Origin: Lachnospiraceae bacterium | GTDB lineage: Bacteria; Bacillota; Clostridia; Lachnospirales; Lachnospiraceae | DNA length: 64,000 nucleotides | Assembly: GCA_015056865.1 (NCBI GenBank) | Contig: SVFM01000001.1 | Span: forward strand, 124,001 to 188,000 | Reading direction: 5' to 3' | In this document: in pieces, positions 8,352 through 16,188 of the stretch | How the letters are laid out: each line of letters starts with the position of its first letter | Numbering within the stretch: the stretch's first letter is position 1 | Notes under the pieces: model-generated | What the model saw: only the letters and a program-made list of their open reading frames with translations | Told to the model about the DNA's origin: nothing | Databases searched by the model: none | Made by a program: the position numbers and the translations under genes

Positions 8352-9821
8352 ATGAAAAAAAGAATAGCATATCTCTTTATTATAATAGGTCTCTTATGCG
8401 CAGGTTGTAGTCGCTTGGGCGCCCAGCAGGGCACTGTTGTACCGGAATCATCTACCGTGCAAGACGAGCTGAGCAAAGTGCAGCAGGAAGGGGAAAAAGG
8501 CAAGGTGGAACCGCTTCTGGAGGGGTATCTTTCCGGACTGGATGTTTTAGAGGTTCCGGTCAGAGAGTATGGTGAGAACACCGGACATATATTGTTGGGG
8601 GAGGATCTGGTGGTGCATATTTTATACCCCACAGGTGATATCCCCGCATTGAATCATGCAATTCAAGAGTGGGTAACCGATACAGTGGCTTATTATCAGG
8701 CGGAAGCAGAGGGAAGCGGAGGAAACGAGGATGCGGCAGAATTGACTGTGGAATACAACAGTTATCTGACAGGAAAAGATTTGGTAAGTGTGAAGTTGAC
8801 CGGTGTTTTTGATCAGCCTTATTTGGCCCATCCTATTGACGTGGCGGCTACTTTCAGTGCAGACAGAAAGACCGGCAAAGTATTAAAATTAACGGATCTT
8901 TTGCTGCCGGGCGGGGAAGAGACCTTGCGGGATATGGTGGTAGACCAGGCCGGTATTGACCCGGAGGCAGTGGACGATGGGGTGTTGGATCTGTGGATAT
9001 TAAATAAGGAAGGATTGGAGATCACACTAAAGAGAGGCGATTATCTGCCCATGTCGGATGGTTCTGTGACCTTGTTCTATCCCTATGAGGAGTTAAAGGA
9101 CTTTTTGACCTTGTCGGAGGATCCGGTGCAGGATTCCCCGCAGATAGATCCGGTGCAGGGGGAAGATCCTGCCGGAGAGGATCAGAAGGAGCCCGAGCCT
9201 GCCACTCCGGATATGGATAAACCCATGCTGGCACTTACTTTTGATGATGGCCCAAGTAAACACACCGCCCGCTTGCTGGATGTCTTTGCAAAGTATGGGG
9301 GAAAAGGAACCTTCTTTGTGGTGGGAAACCTTATAGAAGGAAGGGAAGAGACCTTACAGCGGATGACGGCAGAGGGACATGAGATCGGCGGGCACAGCTG
9401 GAATCATCGTCAGCTGACCAAGCTTGGCAAGGGGGAACTGACTGATCAGATCATGAATACCCGGGCTAAAATCTATGATGCGACCGGTGTAGACACTACG
9501 ATCATGCGGCCGCCTTATGGTTCCTATAATGATCAGGTAAAGACCGTTTCGGCCAGCCTTGATGTGGCCTTGATCAACTGGTCTGTGGATACTTTGGATT
9601 GGAAACATAAGGATGCGGATGCTGTGTATGAAGCAGTCATGAAGGAAGCAAAGGATGGAGCGATCATCCTATGTCACGATCTGTATGAGTCAACTGCGGC
9701 CGCCATGGAGCGAGCGATCCCTGATCTGATGGCACAGGGGTACCAACTGGTCACTGTGTCGGAGCTTCTGGAGGCAAACGGCAAGACTATGGAACCGGGA
9801 AAAGTGTATACAAAGAAATAG
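8352..9821 (+). CDS. Lipoprotein NodB deacetylase with N-terminal RsiV/PdaC-type domain
   Basis: 489 aa. A signal peptide ends in the lipobox LLCAGC, so the protein is predicted to be anchored outside the membrane at Cys19. Residues about 65-250 resemble the DUF3298/DUF4163 region of PdaC and RsiV, and an acidic Pro-rich linker follows (about 255-290). The C-terminal NodB domain carries TFDDGP, HSWNH, RPPYGSYN and LCHD, a complete metal and catalytic set. B. subtilis PdaC of similar build deacetylates peptidoglycan N-acetylmuramic acid; a similar role is likely but chitin-type substrates are possible. ATAGGAG lies 10 bases before the chosen ATG. Confidence 0.86.
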   Translation: MKKRIAYLFIIIGLLCAGCSRLGAQQGTVVPESSTVQDELSKVQQEGEKGKVEPLLEGYLSGLDVLEVPVREYGENTGHILLGEDLVVHILYPTGDIPALNHAIQEWVTDTVAYYQAEAEGSGGNEDAAELTVEYNSYLTGKDLVSVKLTGVFDQPYLAHPIDVAATFSADRKTGKVLKLTDLLLPGGEETLRDMVVDQAGIDPEAVDDGVLDLWILNKEGLEITLKRGDYLPMSDGSVTLFYPYEELKDFLTLSEDPVQDSPQIDPVQGEDPAGEDQKEPEPATPDMDKPMLALTFDDGPSKHTARLLDVFAKYGGKGTFFVVGNLIEGREETLQRMTAEGHEIGGHSWNHRQLTKLGKGELTDQIMNTRAKIYDATGVDTTIMRPPYGSYNDQVKTVSASLDVALINWSVDTLDWKHKDADAVYEAVMKEAKDGAIILCHDLYESTAAAMERAIPDLMAQGYQLVTVSELLEANGKTMEPGKVYTKK

Positions 9822-9850
9822 ACAATTTTGACACATTTCCGCAAAAGTCA

Positions 9851-9879
9851 TTGCAAAACATAGGTGGCTATGTTACAAT
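9851..9879 (+). promoter_or_regulatory. Promoter of the butyrate operon
   Basis: TTGCAA (9851-9856), 17-bp spacer, TACAAT (9874-9879), about 76 bases before thl. The spacer is occupied by a palindrome. Confidence 0.75.
9857..9874. promoter_or_regulatory. Candidate operator in the butyrate promoter
   Basis: Perfect 7-bp inverted repeat AACATAG/CTATGTT around GTGG, filling the space between -35 and -10. Placement fits a repressor site. It does not match the Rex consensus (TTGTTAA/TTAACAA), so the regulator is unknown. Confidence 0.5.
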
Positions 9880-9954
9880 GGAAAGAGTGACAATGATAAA
9901 AAAATAACAATCATCACAATAAGACAAAAAAACGCAAAAATGGAGGAGATTCAA

Positions 9955-11139
9955 ATGGCAAGAAAAGTTGTTTTGGCTGGCGCATGCCGTACGGCCATCG
10001 GTACCATGGGTGGTTCCTTAAGCACCACACCGGCAGCAGAGCTGGGTGCGATCGTGATCAAAGAGGCATTAAAGAGAGCAGGTGTTGCTCCCGAGGCTGT
10101 TGATCAGGTTTACATGGGATGTGTTATCCAGGCCGGACAGGGTCAGAACGTGGCTCGTCAGGCTTCCATCAAGGCAGGTCTTCCTATTGAAGTGCCCGCT
10201 GTTACGATGAACGTAGTATGCGGTTCCGGTCTGAACTGCGTAAATCAGGCTGCACAGATGATCATGGCAGGGGATGCCGACATCGTGGTAGCAGGTGGTA
10301 TGGAGAATATGTCCATGGCTCCTTACGCAATGCCTCAGGCTCGTTTTGGTTATAGAATGAACAATGGTACTCTGGTAGATACCATGGTGAATGATGCTCT
10401 TTGGGATGCATTCAACAACTATCACATGATCCAGACTGCAGACAATATCTGTGGTGAGTGGGGCATTACCCGTGAAGAGCTGGACCAGTTTGCAGTAAAG
10501 AGCCAGCAGAAGGCTGAGGCAGCTCAGGCCAGCGGCGCTTTCGACGCTGAGATCGTTCCCGTTATGGTGAAGAAGAAAAAAGAGATGGTTGAGTTTAAGG
10601 TGGATGAGGGCCCTCGTCCCGGCACCAACATGGAAGCTCTGGCAAAACTTCGTCCTATCAATAAAGATGGTTTTGTTACCGCTGGTAACGCTTCCGGTAT
10701 CAACGACGGTGCAGCAGCTATCGTTGTAATGAGCGAAGAGAAGGCAAAGGAACTGGGTGTGAAGCCCATGGCTACTTTTGTGGCAGGTGCTCTGGCAGGC
10801 TGCCGTCCCGAGGTTATGGGTATCGGTCCTGTATACTCTACCAAGAAGGTTCTGGAAAAGACCGGCATGAAGATTGAAGATTTCGATATTATCGAGGCAA
10901 ACGAGGCATTTGCAGCCCAGTCTATCGCTGTAGGCAGAGACCTGGGTATCGATGTTGACAAACAGCTGAACCCTAACGGCGGTGCCATCGCTCTGGGTCA
11001 TCCTGTAGGTGCATCAGGCTGCCGTATTCTGGTAACTTTGCTGCATGAGATGCAGGCGAAGGGCGCCAAGACCGGTCTGGCTACTCTGTGTATCGGCGGC
11101 GGTATGGGCTGCTCTACTATCGTGAAGATCGAAGACTAA
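9955..11139 (+). CDS. thl: Acetyl-CoA C-acetyltransferase (thiolase)
   Basis: 394 aa. Condenses two acetyl-CoA to acetoacetyl-CoA, the first step toward butyrate. The catalytic triad of biosynthetic thiolases is visible: acyl-carrying Cys in VCGSGLNC (about residue 88), His in GHPVGASG and Cys in CIGGGMG near the C-terminus. The start is the ATG at 9955; an ATG at 9940 overlaps the GGAGGAG ribosome site. First gene of a six-gene operon under the 9851-9879 promoter. Codon choice is strongly biased, suggesting high expression. Confidence 0.95.
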   Translation: MARKVVLAGACRTAIGTMGGSLSTTPAAELGAIVIKEALKRAGVAPEAVDQVYMGCVIQAGQGQNVARQASIKAGLPIEVPAVTMNVVCGSGLNCVNQAAQMIMAGDADIVVAGGMENMSMAPYAMPQARFGYRMNNGTLVDTMVNDALWDAFNNYHMIQTADNICGEWGITREELDQFAVKSQQKAEAAQASGAFDAEIVPVMVKKKKEMVEFKVDEGPRPGTNMEALAKLRPINKDGFVTAGNASGINDGAAAIVVMSEEKAKELGVKPMATFVAGALAGCRPEVMGIGPVYSTKKVLEKTGMKIEDFDIIEANEAFAAQSIAVGRDLGIDVDKQLNPNGGAIALGHPVGASGCRILVTLLHEMQAKGAKTGLATLCIGGGMGCSTIVKIED

Positions 11140-11160
11140 AGTCAAAAGGAGATAATAGAT

Positions 11161-11937
11161 ATGGAATATATTGTATACGAGCAGAAAGGTCAATATGCAG
11201 TGATCACCATCAGCCGTGAGAAAGCACTGAATGCGCTGAACAGCCAGGTTCTGGCTGAGTTGGATCAGACCTTGGATGCAGTGAATCTGGATGAGGTAAG
11301 ATGCTTGATCCTGACAGGTGCAGGTGCCAAGTCCTTCGTGGCCGGCGCCGACATCGGTGAGATGAGCAATTTGACCAAGGCTGAGGGCGAGGCCTTCGGT
11401 AAGAAGGGCAATGATGTGTTCCGCAAGCTGGAGACTCTTCCTATCCCTGTGATCGCAGCGGTAAATGGCTTTGCTCTGGGTGGCGGATGTGAGATCGCTA
11501 TGAGCTGTGATTTCAGAATCTGCTCTGACAATGCTGTGTTCGGACAGCCCGAGGTTGGTTTGGGAATCACTCCCGGTTTTGGCGGCACCCAGAGATTGGC
11601 TCGTCTGGTAGGCCCCGGCATGGCGAAGCAGATGATCTTTACTGCACGCAACATCAAGGCGGACGAGGCTTACAGGATTGGTCTGGTAAATGCAGTATAT
11701 CCTCAGGAGGAACTGCTTCCTGCAGCTGAAAAAATGGCGGCTGGCATTGCAAAAAATGCGCCTATCGCAGTAAGAAATTGCAAGAAAGCCATCAATGAGG
11801 GACTGGATCTGGATATGGACAAGGCTGTAGAACTGGAAGAGAAGCTGTTTGGCGACTGCTTCGAGTCCTATGACCAGAGAGAGGGCATGGCAGCTTTTTT
11901 GGAGAAAAGAAAAGTAGAGGCTTTTTTGAATAAGTAA
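11161..11937 (+). CDS. crt: 3-hydroxybutyryl-CoA dehydratase (crotonase)
   Basis: 258 aa. Converts 3-hydroxybutyryl-CoA to crotonyl-CoA. Enoyl-CoA hydratase fold with oxyanion-hole residues in KSFVAGADI and GFALGGGCE, and the two catalytic glutamates in GGGCEIAMSCDF and GQPEVGLGITPG. AAAGGAG precedes the ATG; the gap to thl is 21 bases. Third step of the butyrate route although second in gene order. Confidence 0.95.
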   Translation: MEYIVYEQKGQYAVITISREKALNALNSQVLAELDQTLDAVNLDEVRCLILTGAGAKSFVAGADIGEMSNLTKAEGEAFGKKGNDVFRKLETLPIPVIAAVNGFALGGGCEIAMSCDFRICSDNAVFGQPEVGLGITPGFGGTQRLARLVGPGMAKQMIFTARNIKADEAYRIGLVNAVYPQEELLPAAEKMAAGIAKNAPIAVRNCKKAINEGLDLDMDKAVELEEKLFGDCFESYDQREGMAAFLEKRKVEAFLNK

Positions 11938-11955
11938 TTTAAGGAGGAATAATCA

Positions 11956-12828
11956 ATGAAAGTAGGTATTATCGGTGCCGGTACTATGGGACAGGGCATT
12001 GCAAAGGCATTTGCACAGGTAGAAGGATATGAAGTTGCACTCTGCGATATCAAGCAGGAGTGGGCTGAGGGCGGCAAAGCCAAGATTGCAAAGGGTTATG
12101 CAAAGCTTGTAGAAAAAGGCAAAATGACGCAGGAGGCAGTGGATGCTATCCTTGCCAAGATTACTCCCGGTCTGAAGGAAGACCTGTGTGCAGACTGCGA
12201 TCTGATCGTAGAAGCAGCTTTTGAGAACATGGAAGTTAAGAAGACTACTTTTGGTGAGCTTGACAAGATTGCCAAGCCCGAGTGCATCTTTGCATCCAAC
12301 ACATCCAGCCTTTCCATCACTGAGATCGGCAACGGTCTGAACCGTCCTATGATCGGTATGCATTTCTTCAATCCTGCAGACCGCATGAAGCTGGTTGAAG
12401 TGATCGCAGGCGCAAACACTCCTGCAGAGGTTGTAGAGACCATCAAGAAGATCTCCGAGGAGATCGGCAAGACTCCTGTTCAGGTAAATGAGGCAGCCGG
12501 TTTTGTAGTAAACCGTGTACTGGTTCCCATGATCAACGAAGCAGCATTTATCAAGATGGAAGGTGTTTCCGACATCGCCGGCATTGATGCAGCTATGAAG
12601 CTGGGTGCAAATCATCCCATGGGTCCCCTGGAGCTTGGTGACTTTATTGGTCTGGACATCTGCCTGGCTATTATGGACGTTCTGTACAACGAGACCGGTG
12701 ACAGCAAGTATCGTGCATGTCCTCTGATCCGCAAGATGGTTCGCGGTGGCAACCTTGGTGTAAAGAGCGGAAAAGGTTTCTATGTATACAATGCAGACAG
12801 AACCAAAACACCTGTTGATGCACAGTAA
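11956..12828 (+). CDS. hbd: 3-hydroxybutyryl-CoA dehydrogenase
   Basis: 290 aa. Reduces acetoacetyl-CoA to 3-hydroxybutyryl-CoA. N-terminal nucleotide-binding motif GAGTMGQGIA, catalytic MHFFNPADRM, and C-terminal helical domain with AGFVVNRVL and HPMGPLELGDFIGLD. AAGGAGG precedes the ATG, 18 bases after crt. The family uses NADH or NADPH; the coenzyme cannot be decided with confidence here. Confidence 0.95.
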   Translation: MKVGIIGAGTMGQGIAKAFAQVEGYEVALCDIKQEWAEGGKAKIAKGYAKLVEKGKMTQEAVDAILAKITPGLKEDLCADCDLIVEAAFENMEVKKTTFGELDKIAKPECIFASNTSSLSITEIGNGLNRPMIGMHFFNPADRMKLVEVIAGANTPAEVVETIKKISEEIGKTPVQVNEAAGFVVNRVLVPMINEAAFIKMEGVSDIAGIDAAMKLGANHPMGPLELGDFIGLDICLAIMDVLYNETGDSKYRACPLIRKMVRGGNLGVKSGKGFYVYNADRTKTPVDAQ

Positions 12829-12862
12829 TAAATTTATATATTAGTTTGGAGGAAAGATAATC

Positions 12863-14017
12863 ATGGATTTTACTTTAAGCAAAAAGCATGAAATGGCTAG
12901 AAATCTGTTCAGAGATTTCGCCGAAAAAGAAGTAAAACCTCTGGCTCAGGAGGTAGACGAAACTGAAATTTTCCCCAGAGTGACCGTTGACAAAATGGCA
13001 AAGAGCGGTTTTCTGGGTATTCCCATTCCCAAGGAGTACGGCGGACAGGGCTGTGATCCTCTTACCTATGCTATGTGCGTAGAGGAGCTTTCCAAGGTTT
13101 GCGGTACCACAGGTGTTATTGTTTCTGCACATACTTCCCTGTGCTGTGATCCTATCCAGACCTATGGTACAGAGGCTCAGAAGCAAAAATACTTGGTTCC
13201 CCTGGCAAAGGGTGAAAAGCTGGGCGCATTCGGTCTGACCGAGCCCGGTGCAGGTACAGATGCCCAGGGTCAGCAGACCAAGGCTGTTCTGGACGGAGAC
13301 GAGTATGTTCTGAACGGTTCCAAGATCTTTATCACCAACGGTAAAGAAGCAGATATTTATGTAGTGTTTGCCATTACCGGTGTTGATGTGGATGCAAAGG
13401 GCAGAAGTAAAAAGCGTATCTCTGCTTTCATCGTAGAAAAAGGCACTCCCGGATTTACCTTTGGTACCAAGGAGAGAAAGATGGGTATCCGCGGATCTTC
13501 TACATACGAGCTGATCTTCACAGACTGCAGAATCCCCAAGGAGAATTTGCTGGGTCAGGAAGGCAAGGGCTTCGGTATTGCAATGCATACTTTGGACGGC
13601 GGACGTATCGGTATCGCTGCACAGGCACTTGGTATTGCTGCAGGCGCTCTTGAAAGAACCATTGCATACGTAAAAGAGAGAAGGCAGTTCGGTAAGTCCA
13701 TCGCTTCTTTCCAGAATACTACTTTCCAGCTGGCTGACATGGCTACCAAGGTAGAGGCTGCAAGAATGCTGGTTTACAAGGCTGCTATGGCAAAGGCTAC
13801 TCAGAAGGTTTATTCCGTAGAAGCTGCTCAGGCTAAGCTCTACGCTGCAGAGGTTGCAATGGATGTTACCACCAAGGCTGTTCAGCTGCACGGTGGATAC
13901 GGCTACACCAGAGAGTACGAAGTTGAGCGTATGATGCGTGACGCTAAGATTACCGAGATCTATGAAGGTACAAGTGAAGTACAGAGAATGGTAATCTCCG
14001 CGAATATCCTTAAGTAA
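12863..14017 (+). CDS. bcd: Butyryl-CoA dehydrogenase
   Basis: 384-aa acyl-CoA dehydrogenase flavoprotein. FGLTEPGAGTDA and FITNG bind FAD and substrate; the catalytic glutamate is in IYEGTSEVQR near the C-terminus, the position used by short-chain enzymes. Reduces crotonyl-CoA to butyryl-CoA. Directly followed by etfBA, the arrangement of the bifurcating Bcd-Etf complex of clostridia, in which NADH oxidation also drives ferredoxin reduction. GGAGGAAAG precedes the ATG. Confidence 0.95.
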   Translation: MDFTLSKKHEMARNLFRDFAEKEVKPLAQEVDETEIFPRVTVDKMAKSGFLGIPIPKEYGGQGCDPLTYAMCVEELSKVCGTTGVIVSAHTSLCCDPIQTYGTEAQKQKYLVPLAKGEKLGAFGLTEPGAGTDAQGQQTKAVLDGDEYVLNGSKIFITNGKEADIYVVFAITGVDVDAKGRSKKRISAFIVEKGTPGFTFGTKERKMGIRGSSTYELIFTDCRIPKENLLGQEGKGFGIAMHTLDGGRIGIAAQALGIAAGALERTIAYVKERRQFGKSIASFQNTTFQLADMATKVEAARMLVYKAAMAKATQKVYSVEAAQAKLYAAEVAMDVTTKAVQLHGGYGYTREYEVERMMRDAKITEIYEGTSEVQRMVISANILK

Positions 14018-14095
14018 GTCCGGAGCATTTTCGAGGGCCGATCTTAGGTAAAGAAATAATAACGAAAAACAAATAATATAAGGAGTGAATATACA

Positions 14096-14878
14096 ATGAA
14101 AATCGTTGTTTGTATTAAACAGGTTCCCGATACCAAGGGCGGTGTTAAATTCAATCCCGATGGTACTCTGGATAGAGCAGCAATGCTGACGATCATGAAC
14201 CCCGATGACAAAGCGGGTCTGGAAGCAGCTCTGAGACTGAAAGATAAATATGGCGCAGAAGTAACCGTTATCACCATGGGTCTTCCCAAGGCAGAGGATG
14301 TTCTGCGTGAGGCATTGGCAATGGGTGCTGATAAAGCGATCCTGGTAACCGACAGAGTATTGGGCGGCGCTGATACATGGGCAACCAGCCAGACATTGGC
14401 AGGTGCGATCCGCAATCTGGAGTACGACCTGATCATCACAGGCCGTCAGGCAATCGATGGAGATACCGCTCAGGTAGGTCCTCAGATTTCCGAGCACTTG
14501 GATATTCCTGTTATCTCCTATGCACAGAAGATCGAGATCGAAGGCGACAGCATCATCGTAGAGCGTCAGTACGACGACAGATATCACGTGCTGAAGGCTA
14601 AAATGCCTTGTCTGGTTACAGCACTGGCTGAACTGAATGAGCCCCGTTACATGACTCCCGGTGGAATCTTTGATGCATGTGCAGCAGAGATTACCGTATG
14701 GGGCAGAGCGAACCTGGTTGACGTTGAAGATTCCAACCTGGGTCTGAAGGGATCACCTACCCAGATTGCAAAGGCTTCCGACAAGGTAAGAAAGGGCGCA
14801 GGAGAAAAGGTAACTTTGGATCCTACGGACTCTGTAGACTATATCGTAGGCAAGTTAAAAGAAAAACACGTTATCTAA
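14096..14878 (+). CDS. etfB: Electron transfer flavoprotein beta subunit
   Basis: 260 aa. Starts MKIVVCIKQVPDT, the standard EtfB N-terminus, with VTVITMG and the GRQAIDGDTAQVGPQ flavin-binding motif. In bifurcating complexes the beta subunit holds the FAD that takes electrons from NADH. AAGGAGTGA precedes the ATG. The 78-base gap after bcd shows no terminator. Confidence 0.94.
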   Translation: MKIVVCIKQVPDTKGGVKFNPDGTLDRAAMLTIMNPDDKAGLEAALRLKDKYGAEVTVITMGLPKAEDVLREALAMGADKAILVTDRVLGGADTWATSQTLAGAIRNLEYDLIITGRQAIDGDTAQVGPQISEHLDIPVISYAQKIEIEGDSIIVERQYDDRYHVLKAKMPCLVTALAELNEPRYMTPGGIFDACAAEITVWGRANLVDVEDSNLGLKGSPTQIAKASDKVRKGAGEKVTLDPTDSVDYIVGKLKEKHVI

Positions 14879-14896
14879 GGGAAAGAGGTGCTAAAA

Positions 14897-15940
14897 ATGA
14901 GTTTAGAACAATATAAGGGTGTATTTGTCTTTGCACAGCAGGTAGACAATGAGATCAGTGGCATCGCTTTTGAGCTGATCGGTAAAGGTAAAGATCTGGC
15001 AAAGGATCTGGATACAGAAGTAACAGCAGTTCTGGTAGGAAGCGACGTAAAGGCTTTGGCAAGTGAGCTGGCAGCTTACGGCGCAGACAGAGTTATCGTG
15101 GTAGATGACCCTGAGTTGAAAGAGTATCGCACAGAGCCCTATGCACATGCTCTGGCAAGCGTAATTGAAGCATACAAGCCTGACATCTTCCTGGTAGGTG
15201 CAACAGCCATCGGCCGTGACCTGGGTCCTCGCGTATCTGCAAGAATCCACACCGGTCTGACTGCAGACTGCACACAGCTGGATATCGGTGATTTCCCGAT
15301 CAATCCCATCCCCGGCAGAGAGCAGAAGCACAACCAGCTGTTGATGACTCGTCCCGCATTTGGCGGCAACACCATTGCAACCATTGCTTGTCCCGAGTTC
15401 CGTCCTCAGATGGCAACCGTTCGTCCCGGCGTTATGCAGAAACTTCCCAGAGAAGAGGGCAGACAGGCTGTGATCGAGGAGTTTAATCCTGGCTTTACAC
15501 CCGACCACAAATATGTAGAGATCTTGGAAGTTGTAAAAGCTGTAACCGATACAGTAGATATCATGGATGCAAAGATCCTGGTATCCGGCGGCCGTGGCGT
15601 AGGCAGTGCTGAGAACTTCAAGCTGTTGGATGATCTGGCAGAAGTATTGGGTGCTACCGTAAGCTGCTCCCGTGCAGTTGTAGATGCAGGCTGGAAACCC
15701 AAGGATCTGCAGGTAGGCCAGACCGGTAAGACCGTTCGTCCCAACGTATACTTCGCAATCGGTATCTCCGGTGCAATCCAGCATCTGGCCGGTATGGAGG
15801 AGTCCGATATCATCATCGCCATCAACAAGGATGAGACCGCTCCTATCTTTGATGTAGCTGATTATGGTATCGTAGGTGATCTGAACAAGATCCTTCCTGC
15901 CCTGACCGAGAAGCTGAAAGGTGAAATGGCAGCAAAATAA
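14897..15940 (+). CDS. etfA: Electron transfer flavoprotein alpha subunit
   Basis: 347 aa. The C-terminal FAD domain is clear: SGGRGVGSAENF, SCSRAVVDAGW, QVGQTGKTVRP and IGISGAIQHLAGM. Passes electrons to butyryl-CoA dehydrogenase and ferredoxin as part of Bcd-EtfAB. The ATG at 14897 is chosen; the in-frame GTG at 14888 is part of the AAAGAGG ribosome site. Last gene of the operon; a strong terminator follows 10 bases later. Confidence 0.94.
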   Translation: MSLEQYKGVFVFAQQVDNEISGIAFELIGKGKDLAKDLDTEVTAVLVGSDVKALASELAAYGADRVIVVDDPELKEYRTEPYAHALASVIEAYKPDIFLVGATAIGRDLGPRVSARIHTGLTADCTQLDIGDFPINPIPGREQKHNQLLMTRPAFGGNTIATIACPEFRPQMATVRPGVMQKLPREEGRQAVIEEFNPGFTPDHKYVEILEVVKAVTDTVDIMDAKILVSGGRGVGSAENFKLLDDLAEVLGATVSCSRAVVDAGWKPKDLQVGQTGKTVRPNVYFAIGISGAIQHLAGMEESDIIIAINKDETAPIFDVADYGIVGDLNKILPALTEKLKGEMAAK

Positions 15941-15950
15941 GAGATGATTT

Positions 15951-15982
15951 AAGAGGATATCCTGCGGGGTATCCTCTTTTTG
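15951..15982 (+). terminator. Terminator of the butyrate operon
   Basis: Perfect 9-bp stem AAGAGGATA (15951-15959) / TATCCTCTT (15970-15978) followed by T. Confidence 0.9.
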
Positions 15983-15994
15983 TGTGAAATGAAT

Positions 15995-16027
15995 TGCTGG
16001 TGGACGGTTCAAGTCCGGCCACCAGCA
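15995..16027 (+). other. tRNA-like minihelix (acceptor stem plus T-arm only)
   Basis: Acceptor-like strands GCTGGTG (15996-16002) and CACCAGC (16020-16026) pair over 7 bp, stack on a 5-bp T-stem GACGG/CCGGC with one A-G mismatch, and close with the 7-base loop TTCAAGT, matching the tRNA TTCRANY T-loop. A discriminator-like A follows at 16027. D-arm and anticodon arm are absent. It may be a tRNA gene with an internal deletion (the acceptor pairing resembles some threonine tRNAs) or a tRNA mimic. The integration repeat begins exactly at the first T of the loop. Confidence 0.6.
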
Positions 16028-16050
16028 GTATTAAGAGAGTAGAGAAAACA
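16008..16050. repeat. Left attachment repeat (attL)
   Basis: 43 bp starting TTCAAGTCCGGCCACCAGCA, running from the T-loop of the minihelix to the 5' arm of a terminator. It matches 23982-24024 with one difference (T at 16040, C at 24014). Confidence 0.85.
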
Positions 16051-16081
16051 CTGATAAAATCAATGTTTTCTCTCTTTTTTT
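16041..16081 (+). terminator. Terminator at the left end of the element
   Basis: Stem AGAGAAAACA (16041-16050) / TGTTTTCTCT (16064-16073) followed by C and seven T. The 5' arm belongs to the attachment repeat and the 3' arm to the element, so integration creates or restores this terminator after the minihelix. Confidence 0.8.
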
Positions 16082-16188
16082 CTACAAAATTTTAGGTCAA
16101 ATTTGTTTGTAAATGTTTGTAAGCCGCATTTTTACTGCATTTCTGGCATTTTCAGCCTTTTCCAGCAGTATTTTGGCTGTTGTGAAAG

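Noticed and set aside
8344..8355. A three-codon start-stop frame before the lipoprotein deacetylase
   Set aside because: Its ATG is only 2 bases after the ribosome site, too close for use; probably coincidence.
9857..9874. Rex (NADH-sensing) operator
   Set aside because: The arms AACATAG/CTATGTT differ from the TTGTTAA/TTAACAA consensus at several positions.
10069..11001. A 310-codon antisense frame opposite thl
   Set aside because: Same codon-bias artefact; thl is certain on the plus strand.
12875..14587. A 570-codon open frame antisense to bcd and etfB
   Set aside because: It mirrors highly biased codons of well-supported genes, has no ribosome site and reads as low-complexity Cys/Leu/Ser-rich protein.
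15996..16027. A complete tRNA gene
   Set aside because: Only acceptor stem and T-arm are present; no D-arm or anticodon arm can be placed in or near the sequence.
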